A stretch of DNA of 64,000 nt from Microbacterium sp. APC 3901. Its GTDB lineage: Bacteria; Actinomycetota; Actinomycetes; Actinomycetales; Microbacteriaceae. Position 1 is the first letter of the stretch. Every line of letters begins with the position of its first letter. The position numbers and the translations under genes were made by a program. The stretch spans positions 124,001 through 188,000 of the forward strand of contig NZ_JASDCU010000003.1 of assembly GCF_030407765.1 (NCBI RefSeq). The letters are read 5' to 3'. The notes under the pieces are model-generated. The model was not told the origin of the DNA. It was given only the letters and a program-made list of their open reading frames with translations, and did not search any database. Positions 8,542 to 17,621 of the stretch are shown here, in pieces.

Positions 8542-9621
8542 TCAGGAGTCCGAGCCCACTGCGGCGAGTCGCGCCTCTTCGTCAGCCTGGATCGCGCTGA
8601 CGATGATCGGCTCGAGCGCGCCGTCCATCACCTGATCGAGGTTGTAGGACTTGAAGCCGGTGCGATGGTCGGCGATCCGGTTCTCGGGGAAGTTGTACGT
8701 GCGGATGCGCTCCGAGCGGTCCATCCCGCGGATCTGCGACTTGCGCGCGTCTGACGCCGCGGCATCCAGCTCTTCCTGCTGCTTCGCCAGCAGTCGTGCG
8801 CGAAGGACGCGCATCGCCGCCTCACGGTTCTGCAGCTGTGACTTCTCGTTCTGCATCGACACCACGATGCCGCTCGGCAGGTGGGTGATGCGCACAGCAG
8901 AGTCGGTCGTGTTCACCGACTGGCCGCCCGGGCCCGATGAGCGGAACACGTCGATCTTCAGATCGTTCTGGTTGATGGCGATCTCGTCAGGCTCATCGAC
9001 CTCGGGGAACACCAGCACTCCGGTGGTCGAGGTGTGGATGCGCCCCTGTGACTCGGTGGCCGGCACGCGCTGCACGCGGTGCACACCGCCCTCGTATTTG
9101 AGGTGGGCCCAGACGCCCTGAGCGGGGTCGGTCGAGGAGCCCTTGATCGCGACCTGGACGTCCTTGTAGCCGCCGAGGTCGGACTCGTTGCGCTCCAGCA
9201 GTTCGGTCTTCCACCCCTTGGAGGCCGCGTACTGGATGTACATGCGCAGCAGATCGGCGGCGAACAACGCCGACTCGGCACCGCCCTCCCCCGCTTTGAT
9301 CTCCATGATCACGTCGCGAGCGTCATCAGGATCCCGCGGGATCAGGAGTCGCCGGAGCTTCTCCTGCGCCGACTGCAGGTCCTCTTCGAGCGACGGGACC
9401 TCGGCAGCGAACGCCTCGTCCTCACGAGCGAGCTCACGTGCGGCGTCGAGATCTTCGGAGGCCGCCACCCACGCTTCGTAGGCGGCGACGATCCTCGACA
9501 ACTCGGCGTAGCGGCGGTTCACGCGCTTCGCCCGAGCAGCATCGGCGTGCACCGCCGGGTCGGAGAGTTCCTCCTGCACCCGGCGATGCTCGTCGATCAG
9601 AGTCTGGACGGACTCGAACAC
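8542..9621 (-). CDS. prfA: Peptide chain release factor 1
   Basis: RF1 terminates translation at UAA and UAG. From the GTG at 9621 the protein is 359 residues, the normal RF1 length. It shows the GGQ peptidyl-hydrolase loop ([20 protein letters not shown]) near residue 226-245 and the conserved [16 protein letters not shown] segment near 296-311. The upstream in-frame extension to 9801 runs back into rho and is not coding. GGAGCCGGA directly precedes the GTG. It starts 11 bases downstream of the rho stop codon on the same strand, so rho and prfA are probably co-transcribed. prmC, its usual neighbour, is about 6 kb away. Confidence 0.95.
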   Translation of the reverse strand: MFESVQTLIDEHRRVQEELSDPAVHADAARAKRVNRRYAELSRIVAAYEAWVAASEDLDAARELAREDEAFAAEVPSLEEDLQSAQEKLRRLLIPRDPDDARDVIMEIKAGEGGAESALFAADLLRMYIQYAASKGWKTELLERNESDLGGYKDVQVAIKGSSTDPAQGVWAHLKYEGGVHRVQRVPATESQGRIHTSTTGVLVFPEVDEPDEIAINQNDLKIDVFRSSGPGGQSVNTTDSAVRITHLPSGIVVSMQNEKSQLQNREAAMRVLRARLLAKQQEELDAAASDARKSQIRGMDRSERIRTYNFPENRIADHRTGFKSYNLDQVMDGALEPIIVSAIQADEEARLAAVGSDS

Positions 9622-9632
9622 TCCGGCTCCGC

Positions 9633-11600
9633 TCAGCGGATGTTGCTGTCGTGTCCGTGCGAACCCGAGGGCAGCGTCGGAATCGACTTCTGCATCTGCA
9701 CGAGGAACTCGACGTTCGAGTGGGTCTCCTTGAGCTTGCCCAGGACCACCTCGAGCGCCTGCTGCTGGTCGAGGCCCGCGAGGGCTCGGCGCAGCTTCCA
9801 CGTGATCTTGACCTCGTCGGTCGAGAGCAGCATCTCTTCGCGGCGGGTGCTCGACGCGTTCACGTCGACGGCCGGGAAGATGCGCTTGTCGGCGAGCTGA
9901 CGCGACAGGCGCAGCTCGCTGTTGCCGGTGCCCTTGAACTCCTCGAAGATGACCTCATCCATCTTGGAGCCGGTCTCGACGAGAGCCGTGGCGAGGATCG
10001 TGAGGGATCCGCCGTTCTCGATGTTGCGTGCGGCACCGAAGAAGCGCTTGGGCGGGTACAGCGCCGAGGCGTCGACACCACCCGAGAGCACCCGGCCGGA
10101 CGCCGGCGCAGCGAGGTTGTACGCACGGCCGAGGCGCGTGATCGAGTCGAGCAGCACGACGACGTCGCGGCCCAGTTCGACGAGGCGCTTGGCGCGCTCG
10201 ATGGCGAGCTCGGCGACCGTGGTGTGGTCTTCTGCCGGACGGTCGAACGTCGAGGCGATGACCTCGCCCTTGACCGTGCGCTCCATGTCGGTGACCTCTT
10301 CGGGGCGCTCGTCGACGAGCACGACCATGAGGTGGACCTCGGGGTTGTTCTGCGCGATCGCGTTCGCGATCTGCTGCAGGACGATCGTCTTTCCGGCCTT
10401 GGGCGGTGCGACGATGAGGCCGCGCTGTCCCTTGCCGATCGGAGCGACGAGGTCGATGATGCGCTGGGTCAGCTTCTCGGGCACCGTCTCGAGACGCAGA
10501 CGTTCCTGCGGGTAGAGAGGAGTGAGCTTGCCGAACTCCACGCGGGTCGCGGCGTCGTCGATCGACAGGCCGTTGATCGAGTCGACCTTCACGAGGGCGT
10601 TGTACTTCTGACGGCCCTGCTGCTCGCCTTCGCGCGGCTGCTTGATCGAGCCGACGATCGCGTCGCCCTTGCGCAGGTTGTACTTCTTGACCTGTCCGAG
10701 CGAGACGTAGACGTCGCTCGGGCCGGCGAGGTACCCGGTCGTGCGCACGAACGCGTAGTTGTCGAGCACGTCGAGGATTCCGGCGATCGGAACGAGGACG
10801 TCGTCCTCGCCGATCTCGGTGTCGAACTCGTCGGTCGGCACGCCGCCGCGACGCTTGTTGCGCTGGCGGTTGCGACCGTTGCCACCCTCGTCTTCGGCCG
10901 GCGCGTTCTGCTGCTGCTGCTGCGGCTGCTGCTCGCCGCCCTGTCCGGTGCCGTTCTGGCCGCGACCACGGTTGCGGCTGCGGTTGCGGTTGCGGTTGCG
11001 GCCGCCCTGCTCCTCGCCGCCGTCGGCGGAGTCGGAGGACGAGTCGGCCGCAGGGGCCGCATCGGCCTGGGCTGCGTCGACGGGCTTCTCGGTCGTAGGA
11101 GCCTCGGTCTCGGCCGCAGGCTTCTTCGCCGTGCGGCGTCCGCGACCGGTGGTCTTCTTCGGCTCGTCGGAGGAGCCAGCGGCATCCGCAGAACCGGCCG
11201 CGTCAGCGGATTCGCTGCCGTCGGAGTTCTTCGCTGCGGGGGCCTCGGCGGGCGTCTGTGCGGACGCTGCAGGAGCCTCGGCCGCTGCGGGAGCCTCGGC
11301 GGTGGCGTCTGCGTCGGCCTTCTTCGCGCGACTGCGGCGCGGTGCCTTGGCCTTGGGTGCTGCGTCAGCTGCGGGGGCCTCGACTGCGGGGGCCTCGGCC
11401 GCCGGTGCGCCGTCAGCGGACGCTGCAGCCTTCTCGGCCTTCGCGGCGGCGGTCGCGGTGCTCGCTCGGCGCGGTGCACGCTTGCGGGCCGGCGCCACCT
11501 CGGTCGCGGCAGTCGTCGCGGCGTCGGAGCTTGCGGCCTTCGCCGCAGCGTCGGCGGCAGGTGCCGCCTGGTCGTTCTGGGTCTCGGAGAAATTCTCCAC
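9633..11600 (-). CDS. rho: Transcription termination factor Rho with long disordered N-terminus
   Basis: Rho is the hexameric RNA helicase of factor-dependent termination. The 655-residue protein is far longer than E. coli Rho (419). Residues 1 to about 190 are low-complexity Ala/Pro/Glu/Lys-rich sequence. They are followed by an Arg/Asn/Gly-rich, RNA-binding-like patch with a short glutamine run near 215-240. The conserved part then holds the cold-shock RNA-binding domain ([22 protein letters not shown]), Walker A ([11 protein letters not shown]) and Walker B ([16 protein letters not shown]). It starts at a GTG (11600) with AGAGGGAG five bases upstream. The 197-base region upstream contains a small palindrome but no clear promoter that I can assign. 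Confidence 0.96.
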   Translation of the reverse strand: MENFSETQNDQAAPAADAAAKAASSDAATTAATEVAPARKRAPRRASTATAAAKAEKAAASADGAPAAEAPAVEAPAADAAPKAKAPRRSRAKKADADATAEAPAAAEAPAASAQTPAEAPAAKNSDGSESADAAGSADAAGSSDEPKKTTGRGRRTAKKPAAETEAPTTEKPVDAAQADAAPAADSSSDSADGGEEQGGRNRNRNRSRNRGRGQNGTGQGGEQQPQQQQQNAPAEDEGGNGRNRQRNKRRGGVPTDEFDTEIGEDDVLVPIAGILDVLDNYAFVRTTGYLAGPSDVYVSLGQVKKYNLRKGDAIVGSIKQPREGEQQGRQKYNALVKVDSINGLSIDDAATRVEFGKLTPLYPQERLRLETVPEKLTQRIIDLVAPIGKGQRGLIVAPPKAGKTIVLQQIANAIAQNNPEVHLMVVLVDERPEEVTDMERTVKGEVIASTFDRPAEDHTTVAELAIERAKRLVELGRDVVVLLDSITRLGRAYNLAAPASGRVLSGGVDASALYPPKRFFGAARNIENGGSLTILATALVETGSKMDEVIFEEFKGTGNSELRLSRQLADKRIFPAVDVNASSTRREEMLLSTDEVKITWKLRRALAGLDQQQALEVVLGKLKETHSNVEFLVQMQKSIPTLPSGSHGHDSNIR

Positions 11601-11671
11601 GAGTACTCCCTCTTCGGTCTCGGGGACATGAGCGGCACGCGCACAACGGGTGCTGCGCGCGATCGCACGGA

Positions 11672-11688
11672 CTGACGCTCGGCGTCAG
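11672..11688. repeat. Palindrome in the rho 5' region
   Basis: CTGACGC-TCG-GCGTCAG is a perfect 7-bp inverted repeat about 75 bases before the rho start. Its 15-base core TGACGCTCGGCGTCA occurs again, identically, at 15607-15621 between lysA and the YihY gene. It could be a protein-binding site or a small RNA hairpin in the rho leader. Confidence 0.4.
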
Positions 11689-11797
11689 CCAGCCTCTGCA
11701 CTGGGTTCTCGAAAAGAACGAGGTTCTCGGTGAGAGCAGTGCGACAGGGATTTGCGTGCGGGTCTTGCAGAGTTGCAATGGGGCCAGATTCACGCAG

Positions 11798-12733
11798 TCA
11801 CGTGGAGCCCTCCGCTCGATTCCCCACTGTACCACCACGTACGTCGACGGCGAGCAGCAGCGCGTCCCACGGGGTGTCGGTCGTGGATTCGGCGAGTTCC
11901 ACGGCGTCCTGACGACTTCCGGGGCCGTCTGCGAGCACGAGGACGCTGGGCCCTGCACCCGAGACGACAGCGGCGAAGCCCGCCGCACGGAGCGTCTGAA
12001 CCAGCCGCTGAGTCTCGGGCATCGCCTCGGCTCTGTAGTCCTGATGAAGGCGGTCGGCCGTGGCGTCGAGCAGCAGTTCGGGACTCTGCGTGAGCGCGGC
12101 GATGAGCAGGGCGGAACGCGAGACGTTGAAGACCGCGTCTGCCGTCGAGACCTGAGGGGGCTGCAGCGATCGCGCCTTCGACGTCGACATCGTGTACGAG
12201 GGCACGAGCACGAGCGGTGAGACACCACGGTGCACGAGCAGCTTCTTGTGCTGCGCCCCGCGCTCGCCCATCCACGCGATCGTCAGCCCGCCGAACAGCG
12301 CGGGAGCCACGTTGTCGGGGTGTCCCTCGATCTCGGTGGCGAGGCGCAGCATGTCGGCGTCGCTGATCTCGACATCACCCTCGAGCAGTCCCTTGGCCGC
12401 GAGGATGCCGGCTGCGACCGCCGCACCCGAGGACCCGAGACCACGACCGTGCGGCACGCCGTTCTCGGCGACGATGCGCAGCCCCGGAAGGGGCCGATCG
12501 GCGTCCGCGTAGACGTGCGCGATCGTGCGGACGATGAGATTGGAGCCGTCACGCGGGATCTCTGCGGCTCCGGAGCCCGAGACCTCGATCTCGAGCGCTC
12601 CCGCGGGGAGCTCGGTCACCAGCAGAGTGTCGTAGACGCTGAGCGCGAGTCCGAGGGTGTCGAAACCGGGGCCGAGGTTGGCGCTGGTCGCCGGGACGGT
12701 CACCTCGACCGTGCGCCCCGCTGCCACCGTCAC
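11798..12733 (-). CDS. thrB: Homoserine kinase
   Basis: ThrB phosphorylates homoserine, the branch step toward threonine. From the GTG at 12733 the product is 311 residues. It shows GHMP-kinase features: VPATSANLGPGFDTLGLAL near residue 11-29, the ATP loop PHGRGLGSSGAAVAAG near 93-108, and the C-terminal AVVSGAGPSVLVL motif. The GTG overlaps the hom stop codon (GTGA), so the two are translationally coupled. Threonine synthase (thrC), which often lies between hom and thrB in related genomes, is absent from this window. Confidence 0.95.
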   Translation of the reverse strand: MTVAAGRTVEVTVPATSANLGPGFDTLGLALSVYDTLLVTELPAGALEIEVSGSGAAEIPRDGSNLIVRTIAHVYADADRPLPGLRIVAENGVPHGRGLGSSGAAVAAGILAAKGLLEGDVEISDADMLRLATEIEGHPDNVAPALFGGLTIAWMGERGAQHKKLLVHRGVSPLVLVPSYTMSTSKARSLQPPQVSTADAVFNVSRSALLIAALTQSPELLLDATADRLHQDYRAEAMPETQRLVQTLRAAGFAAVVSGAGPSVLVLADGPGSRQDAVELAESTTDTPWDALLLAVDVRGGTVGNRAEGST

Positions 12734-14037
12734 TCGCCTTCCACGCGGAGCACAGAGACGACTCGCTCGACGACAGAGCTGTCGGCGAGCGCGTCGACCG
12801 TGGCGCTGAGCGCGGCATCCGTGGCACGGTGCGTGCCGATGACGAGACGCGCGGTCGGCTCGTCCTCCCCTTCGACGGTCTGCACGACGGTGGCGACCGA
12901 GACCGCTCCGTCGCTCAGGATGCCGGCGACGGTCGCGAGCACGCCCGGGGCGTCCGCGACCTCGAGAGTGATCTGGTAGCGGGTCGTGACGTGGCCGATC
13001 GGCACCACCGGGAGGTTGGCCCTGGTGGACTCCCCCACGCCGACACCGCCGGCGATGTGTCGGCGAGCCGCCGACACGACGTCTCCGAGCACAGCGGATG
13101 CCGTCTGCACTCCGCCCGCACCTGCGCCGTAGAACATCAGCGAACCGGCCGCCTCGGCCTCGACGAAGACGGCGTTGTTGGCGCCGTGCACGGAGGCGAG
13201 CGGGTGCGACTTGGGGACGAGCGCAGGGTAGACGCGCACCGAGATCGACTCGGTGCCGTTGGCCTCGATGCGCTCGCACACGGCGAGCAGCTTGATCACG
13301 AAGCCTGCGGCGCGCGCCTCCTCGATCATCGACGCCGTGATCGTCGTGATGCCCTCGCGGTACACGGCATCGAGCGGAACCGCCGTGTGGAACGCGAGGC
13401 TCGCGAGGATCGCCGCCTTCTGTGCAGCGTCGAATCCCTCGATGTCGGCAGTCGGGTCTGCTTCGGCGTAACCGAGGCGCTGCGCGTCGGCGAGCACGTC
13501 GGCGAAGTCGGCACCCTCGGTGTCCATGCGATCGAGGATGTAGTTGGTCGTGCCGTTCACGATCCCCATGATGCGCACCACGCGGTCGCCCGCGAGAGAA
13601 TCGCGGAGCGGCCGGATGATCGGGATAGCCCCGGCAGCGGCCGCCTCGTAGTAGACGGATGCGCCCACGCGGTCGGCCGCCTCGAACAACTCCGGACCAT
13701 GGGTCGCCAGCAGCGCCTTGTTGGCCGTCACCACGTCGGCACCGGAGCCGATCGCCTGGAGGATGCTCGTGCGGGCAGGCTCGATGCCGCCGATCAGCTC
13801 GATCACGATGTCGGAGCCGAGGATCAGAGATTCGGCATCCGTCGTGAACAGCTCCTTGGGCAGATCGGTCTCGCGCGGGGCATCGAGGTTGCGCACCGCG
13901 ATGCCGGCCAGCTCCAGCGTGGCGCCCGCACGGTCGGCGAGTTCGTCGCCGTGGCGCAGCAGAAGGTCGGCCACCTGGGAGCCGACCGCTCCGGCGCCGA
14001 GGAGCGCCACCCGAAGTCGTCGGTACTCAGTCGTCAT
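12730..14037 (-). CDS. hom: Homoserine dehydrogenase
   Basis: Hom reduces aspartate semialdehyde to homoserine with NAD(P)H. The 435-residue protein begins with the Rossmann motif LLGAGAVGSQVADLL. The catalytic region includes NGTTNYILDRM and LGYAEADPTADIEGFDAAQKAAILASLA. A C-terminal ACT domain (about 355-430) would confer threonine feedback control. AGGAGAG lies about six bases before the ATG. It follows lysA by 66 bases and overlaps thrB. Its product feeds both threonine (via ThrB) and methionine (via MetX/MetY at 45.8-48.5 kb). Confidence 0.96.
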   Translation of the reverse strand: MTTEYRRLRVALLGAGAVGSQVADLLLRHGDELADRAGATLELAGIAVRNLDAPRETDLPKELFTTDAESLILGSDIVIELIGGIEPARTSILQAIGSGADVVTANKALLATHGPELFEAADRVGASVYYEAAAAGAIPIIRPLRDSLAGDRVVRIMGIVNGTTNYILDRMDTEGADFADVLADAQRLGYAEADPTADIEGFDAAQKAAILASLAFHTAVPLDAVYREGITTITASMIEEARAAGFVIKLLAVCERIEANGTESISVRVYPALVPKSHPLASVHGANNAVFVEAEAAGSLMFYGAGAGGVQTASAVLGDVVSAARRHIAGGVGVGESTRANLPVVPIGHVTTRYQITLEVADAPGVLATVAGILSDGAVSVATVVQTVEGEDEPTARLVIGTHRATDAALSATVDALADSSVVERVVSVLRVEGE

Positions 14038-14079
14038 TGCATCTCTCCTTAGGAGGGTTGTTCAGTCGTGCTACGTCGG

Positions 14080-14105
14080 GAACCGCGTCGTTCGTCGCGC
14101 GGTTC
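14080..14105. repeat. Hairpin between lysA and hom
   Basis: GAACCGCG and CGCGGTTC form an 8-bp inverted repeat around a 10-base loop, overlapping the lysA stop codon region. There is no U-tract, so it is more likely an mRNA-stability or partial-attenuation element than a full terminator. Confidence 0.4.
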
Positions 14106-15555
14106 ACCCGTGGCGCTCGGACGCCTCGACGCCGACATCGCGCGACAGGACGTCAGCGATGGTCTCACCGCGGACGATGATCGCCGACCGGCCGTCGCGC
14201 ACGGCGACGATCGGAGGGCGAGGTACGTGGTTGTAGTTGCTGGCGAGCGGCGCACAGTATGCCCCGGTGGAGGGAACAGCCAGCAGGTCGCCGGGAGACA
14301 CGTCGGCGGGGAGGTATTCGTGGTCGACCACGATGTCGCCGGACTCGCAGTGCTTGCCGACCACCCTGCTGAGCTGCGGTGATCCCGTGCCGAGCCGCGA
14401 GGCGAGGCGAGCCGAGAACTGCGCTTCGTAGAGCGCCGTCCTGGCGTTGTCGCTCATGCCTCCGTCGACGCTGATGTACCGCCGCGTGGCTCCGGTGTCG
14501 AGCGCGACGTCCTTGGTCGTGCCGACCTCGTAGATCGTCACCCCGGCTGTGCCGACGATCGCTCTGCCGGGCTCGAACGACAGGGCCGGCACGGCGATGC
14601 CGCGCGCGTCGCATCCCTCGGCGACTGCGGCGACGATCTCGCCCGCGAGGGTCTCGATCGGCGTGGGATCGTCGACGCTCGTGTAGGCGATGCCGAACCC
14701 TCCGCCGAGGTTGAGCTGAGGGACCGCTCCGCCGTCGAGCAACGCGGCGTGCAGTTCGAGCACGCGCGACGCCGACTCGCGGAAGCCCGCGACGCCGAAG
14801 ATCTGCGATCCGATGTGGCAATGGAGTCCGGCGAAGTCGAGGCCGGGGATCTCGCGGATGCGGGCGACGGCCTGCTCGGCGTCGGGCAGCGGGAAGCCGA
14901 ACTTCTGGTCTTCGTGAGCCGTTGCGAGAAAATCATGGGTCTCGGCGTGCACACCGCTGATGACCCGCACCAGCACCCGCTGCACAGTGCCGGTTCTGGC
15001 GGTGATCGCGGCCAGACGTTCGATCTCTATCGCACTGTCGACGATGATCGTGCCGATGCCCACCTCGACGGCGCGCTCCAGTTCGACGACCGATTTGTTG
15101 TTGCCGTGAAAGCCCAGGGATGCCGGAGAGACGCCCGCGGCGAGCGCGACCTCGAGTTCGCCCCCGGTGCACACGTCGATGCGGAGCCCCTCGTCGACCA
15201 CCCAACGCGCGATCGTCGTGGTCAGCAGCGCCTTGCCCGCGTAGTAGACCTGAGCGGTCGTTCCGTGGTCGGCCGCAGCCGTGTCGAACGCAGAGCGGAA
15301 GGCGCGAGCGCGGGAACGCACCTCGTACTCATCGATCACCAGCAGCGGTGTTCCGTACGTCTCGGCGAGAGCGGTCGCGGCGATGCCGGCGATCTGCAGC
15401 GCTCCGTCGTCACCGCGAACTGCGGATGCCGGCCAGACAGCGGCGGGCAGATCATTCACGTCGTCGGGCACGACGAGCCATTCCGGGGCGAGCGAGTCGG
15501 CAGGGGAAAGCAAGGAACACCAATCGTGGGACGAGTCTCGGGCGGATGCGCGCAC
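14104..15555 (-). CDS. lysA: Diaminopimelate decarboxylase
   Basis: This PLP enzyme decarboxylates meso-diaminopimelate to lysine. From the GTG at 15555 the product is 483 residues. It has the PLP lysine in VYYAGKALLTT near residue 105, HIGSQIF, the GGGFG phosphate loop, and the C-terminal CESGD active-site segment. The start is uncertain: a TAGAAT -10 box at 15572-15577 (minus strand) would start the mRNA just before this GTG, while a TTG at 15513 would give a 469-residue form closer to homologues. It heads the lysA-hom-thrB run. Confidence 0.93.
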   Translation of the reverse strand: MRASARDSSHDWCSLLSPADSLAPEWLVVPDDVNDLPAAVWPASAVRGDDGALQIAGIAATALAETYGTPLLVIDEYEVRSRARAFRSAFDTAAADHGTTAQVYYAGKALLTTTIARWVVDEGLRIDVCTGGELEVALAAGVSPASLGFHGNNKSVVELERAVEVGIGTIIVDSAIEIERLAAITARTGTVQRVLVRVISGVHAETHDFLATAHEDQKFGFPLPDAEQAVARIREIPGLDFAGLHCHIGSQIFGVAGFRESASRVLELHAALLDGGAVPQLNLGGGFGIAYTSVDDPTPIETLAGEIVAAVAEGCDARGIAVPALSFEPGRAIVGTAGVTIYEVGTTKDVALDTGATRRYISVDGGMSDNARTALYEAQFSARLASRLGTGSPQLSRVVGKHCESGDIVVDHEYLPADVSPGDLLAVPSTGAYCAPLASNYNHVPRPPIVAVRDGRSAIIVRGETIADVLSRDVGVEASERHG

Positions 15556-15606
15556 TGCGAGGTTGCCCCCGATTCTAGGGCACGGTGCATGCCGCAGCAG
15601 TCACGG

Positions 15607-15621
15607 TGACGCTCGGCGTCA
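15607..15621. repeat. Second copy of the TGACGCTCGGCGTCA palindrome
   Basis: This 15-base palindrome is identical to the core of the one at 11672-11688. It lies in the 107-base divergent region between lysA and the YihY gene, upstream of the lysA -10 box. Confidence 0.35.
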
Positions 15622-15662
15622 ACCCCCTGCAGACACTTCCCCCGACTCGTAAGGTGGTGGAG

Positions 15663-16718
15663 ATGAGCACCGAATCCGCAGCACCCGATGCCCGACGCCC
15701 AGGCCTGATCGCGCGCGTCAGCACTGCGGCGATCCGCTGGGCACTGACACGTCGCCCGGTGCGGGCCTTCCTGCTCTACTCCGAGCGCCGGGGCCCCATG
15801 CTGGCCGACAGCGTGACGTACCGCGCTCTGTTCAGCGTGTTCGCCGCCGTCCTCCTCGGCTTCTCGATCGCCGCGCTGTGGCTGGCCGGAAACCCCGACG
15901 CCTGGGACGCGATCATCTCCGCGGTCCAGGCCGTCGTGCCCGGCCTCATCGGCGACAACGGGGTGGTCGATCCCGATGATCTGAAGGAGCCGATCTCGCT
16001 GTCGATCGCCGGCGCCGTCTCGACGGTCGCTCTGATCGGCTCGGCGCTCGGCGCCGTGGGGTCGTTGCGCAGGGCGGTGCGCGTCCTCGCGGGCACCGCA
16101 CACGCGGATGTGCTGTTCATCTGGGTGCTGCTGCGCAACCTGCTGCTCGCGGCCGGTGTCGCTGTGCTGTTCGTCGCCGCGGCGGCCGTCACCTTCGCCG
16201 GCCGGCTCGGAATCACCTGGATCAGCGGATTGCTCGGCATCTCCGAGGATTCGCCGGCAGCGTCCTGGAGCATCCGGATCGTCTCCGTCGTCGTCGTGCT
16301 CGTGCTCGACACGGTGCTCATCGCAGGTGTGTTCCGGCTGCTCTCCGGTCTGCGACCATCGAGGCGCTCCCTTTGGATCGGGGCTCTCATCGGCGGCATC
16401 GGGCTGCTCGTGCTGCAGGAGCTCTCCGGACTGTTCATCGGCGGCGCTACGAGCAATCCGCTGCTGGCGTCCTTCGCCACCCTGCTCGCGCTGCTGATCT
16501 GGCTCAACCTGTCGACTCAGGTCATCTTGATCTCCTGCGCCTACATCGTCACGTCGGAAGAGGAACGGAAAGACCGAGTGCATGCCCGGTTCGGCGCGAC
16601 GACCTTCCCCCAGCGTCGAGTGCAGCGCGCTGAGGCCGAGGTCGCGCTCGCGACGTCGGAGCTTCGCGCGGCGCAGAAGGCCGAACGGGACGCCCGCCTC
16701 GGTTCCGACGACGGCTGA
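15663..16718 (+). CDS. YihY/BrkB-family inner-membrane protein
   Basis: The 351-residue product has the YihY/virulence-factor-BrkB architecture: a cytoplasmic N-terminus, about six transmembrane helices between residues 45 and 290, and a charged, helical C-terminus rich in Arg/Ala/Glu (about 290-351). The conserved TYRALFSVFAAVLLGFSIAA stretch near residue 52-71 is typical. The biochemical function of the family is not established. The ATG at 15663 follows GGTGGTGGAG; a longer frame from 15585 overlaps the lysA promoter and is unlikely. It is divergent from lysA and converges on the DUF2993 gene with only three bases between the stops. Confidence 0.85.
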   Translation: MSTESAAPDARRPGLIARVSTAAIRWALTRRPVRAFLLYSERRGPMLADSVTYRALFSVFAAVLLGFSIAALWLAGNPDAWDAIISAVQAVVPGLIGDNGVVDPDDLKEPISLSIAGAVSTVALIGSALGAVGSLRRAVRVLAGTAHADVLFIWVLLRNLLLAAGVAVLFVAAAAVTFAGRLGITWISGLLGISEDSPAASWSIRIVSVVVVLVLDTVLIAGVFRLLSGLRPSRRSLWIGALIGGIGLLVLQELSGLFIGGATSNPLLASFATLLALLIWLNLSTQVILISCAYIVTSEEERKDRVHARFGATTFPQRRVQRAEAEVALATSELRAAQKAERDARLGSDDG

Positions 16719-16721
16719 GCG

Positions 16722-17582
16722 TCACCCGCGCGGGCAGGTGCCCTTCTCGAGCAGGCTCTCGTCGGTCGCGATGGCACCGTCGACGTCGACGTCGATCACC
16801 GCCTCTGTTCCATCGATCTCGAGGTCGGTGAGTGCGATGCCGGCGGGCAGCTGATCGGCGATGCAGATGCGCTGCGTCTCGGTGAGCCGGTCCCCCAGCG
16901 CCCCGAGGGTCGAGCCGACCTGATCCGCGTCGACCTCGAGACCGCCGATCGTCAACCCGACAGGCGTCAGTTCGACATCGCCCTCTGCAACGCCGGGAGT
17001 GACGGTGAGGGAGACCGGGATCGCGAGGCCCAGCACGCTGACGGAGCCGGCGACCGTCGCGTTCGGCGCCTCGAGAGTGACAGTGTCGATCGGCAGATCG
17101 GTGTTCGACAGCAGAGCCGTGAACTGCGATTCGTCGATGCGGATGGTGCCTGACGCGTCGCGCAGATCGCCGCCGCGCAGCGGGACACCGGTGGCAGTGA
17201 CGTCGACGGCGCCGGTGATCCCTTCGAGAGTCACGGAATCAGTGGAGAGGTGCAGGCGGTCGAGCGTTCCACCGATCAGCTGAGGCAGCAGGATGCCGTC
17301 GGCCTCGACGGCGAGCTCCTGGTCGGCGGGAAGGTCGAGCTGCTCGATCACGATCCCCCGCACTGTGCCGGGCAGGACCGCCCGCGCGATGAACTCCGCC
17401 GCGACGACGAGAGCGCCCACCACCACCACGAGGATCAGCAGCACCCACGGCCAGCGCTTGCGCGTGCGTGCGGATGACGCGACACCGTCGGCAGACGAGC
17501 CGTCCTTCCCGCCGGGGATCACGAGCGTCGGGTGCTCGGAATCCGCAGCGGGGTATGGAAGGGTGTGGTTGTCGTCGCTCAT
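16722..17582 (-). CDS. DUF2993 (LmeA-like) membrane-anchored protein
   Basis: The 286-residue protein has a Gly/Ser/Asp-rich cytoplasmic N-terminus of about 45 residues and a single transmembrane helix near 47-70 (WVLLILVVVVGALVVAAEFI). The large outer domain of repeating short beta strands is typical of DUF2993. It includes EQLDLPADQELAVEADG and VDVTATGVPLRGGDLRDA. The best-studied family member, mycobacterial LmeA, is a periplasmic protein needed for lipomannan maturation. An equivalent role here is inference only. It ends in a Cys-containing tail (LEKGTCPRG). It is on the same strand as argS, 39 bases downstream of the lower strand context, with AGGATGG before its ATG. Confidence 0.8.
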   Translation of the reverse strand: MSDDNHTLPYPAADSEHPTLVIPGGKDGSSADGVASSARTRKRWPWVLLILVVVVGALVVAAEFIARAVLPGTVRGIVIEQLDLPADQELAVEADGILLPQLIGGTLDRLHLSTDSVTLEGITGAVDVTATGVPLRGGDLRDASGTIRIDESQFTALLSNTDLPIDTVTLEAPNATVAGSVSVLGLAIPVSLTVTPGVAEGDVELTPVGLTIGGLEVDADQVGSTLGALGDRLTETQRICIADQLPAGIALTDLEIDGTEAVIDVDVDGAIATDESLLEKGTCPRG

Positions 17583-17621
17583 GCTGCCATCCTGCCCTAC
17601 GGCACCGGACGGCAGCAGGAG

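Noticed and set aside
9438..11675. A long plus-strand open frame over prfA and rho.
   Set aside because: It is antisense to confidently identified genes and has Arg/Gly/Leu low-complexity composition; not coding.
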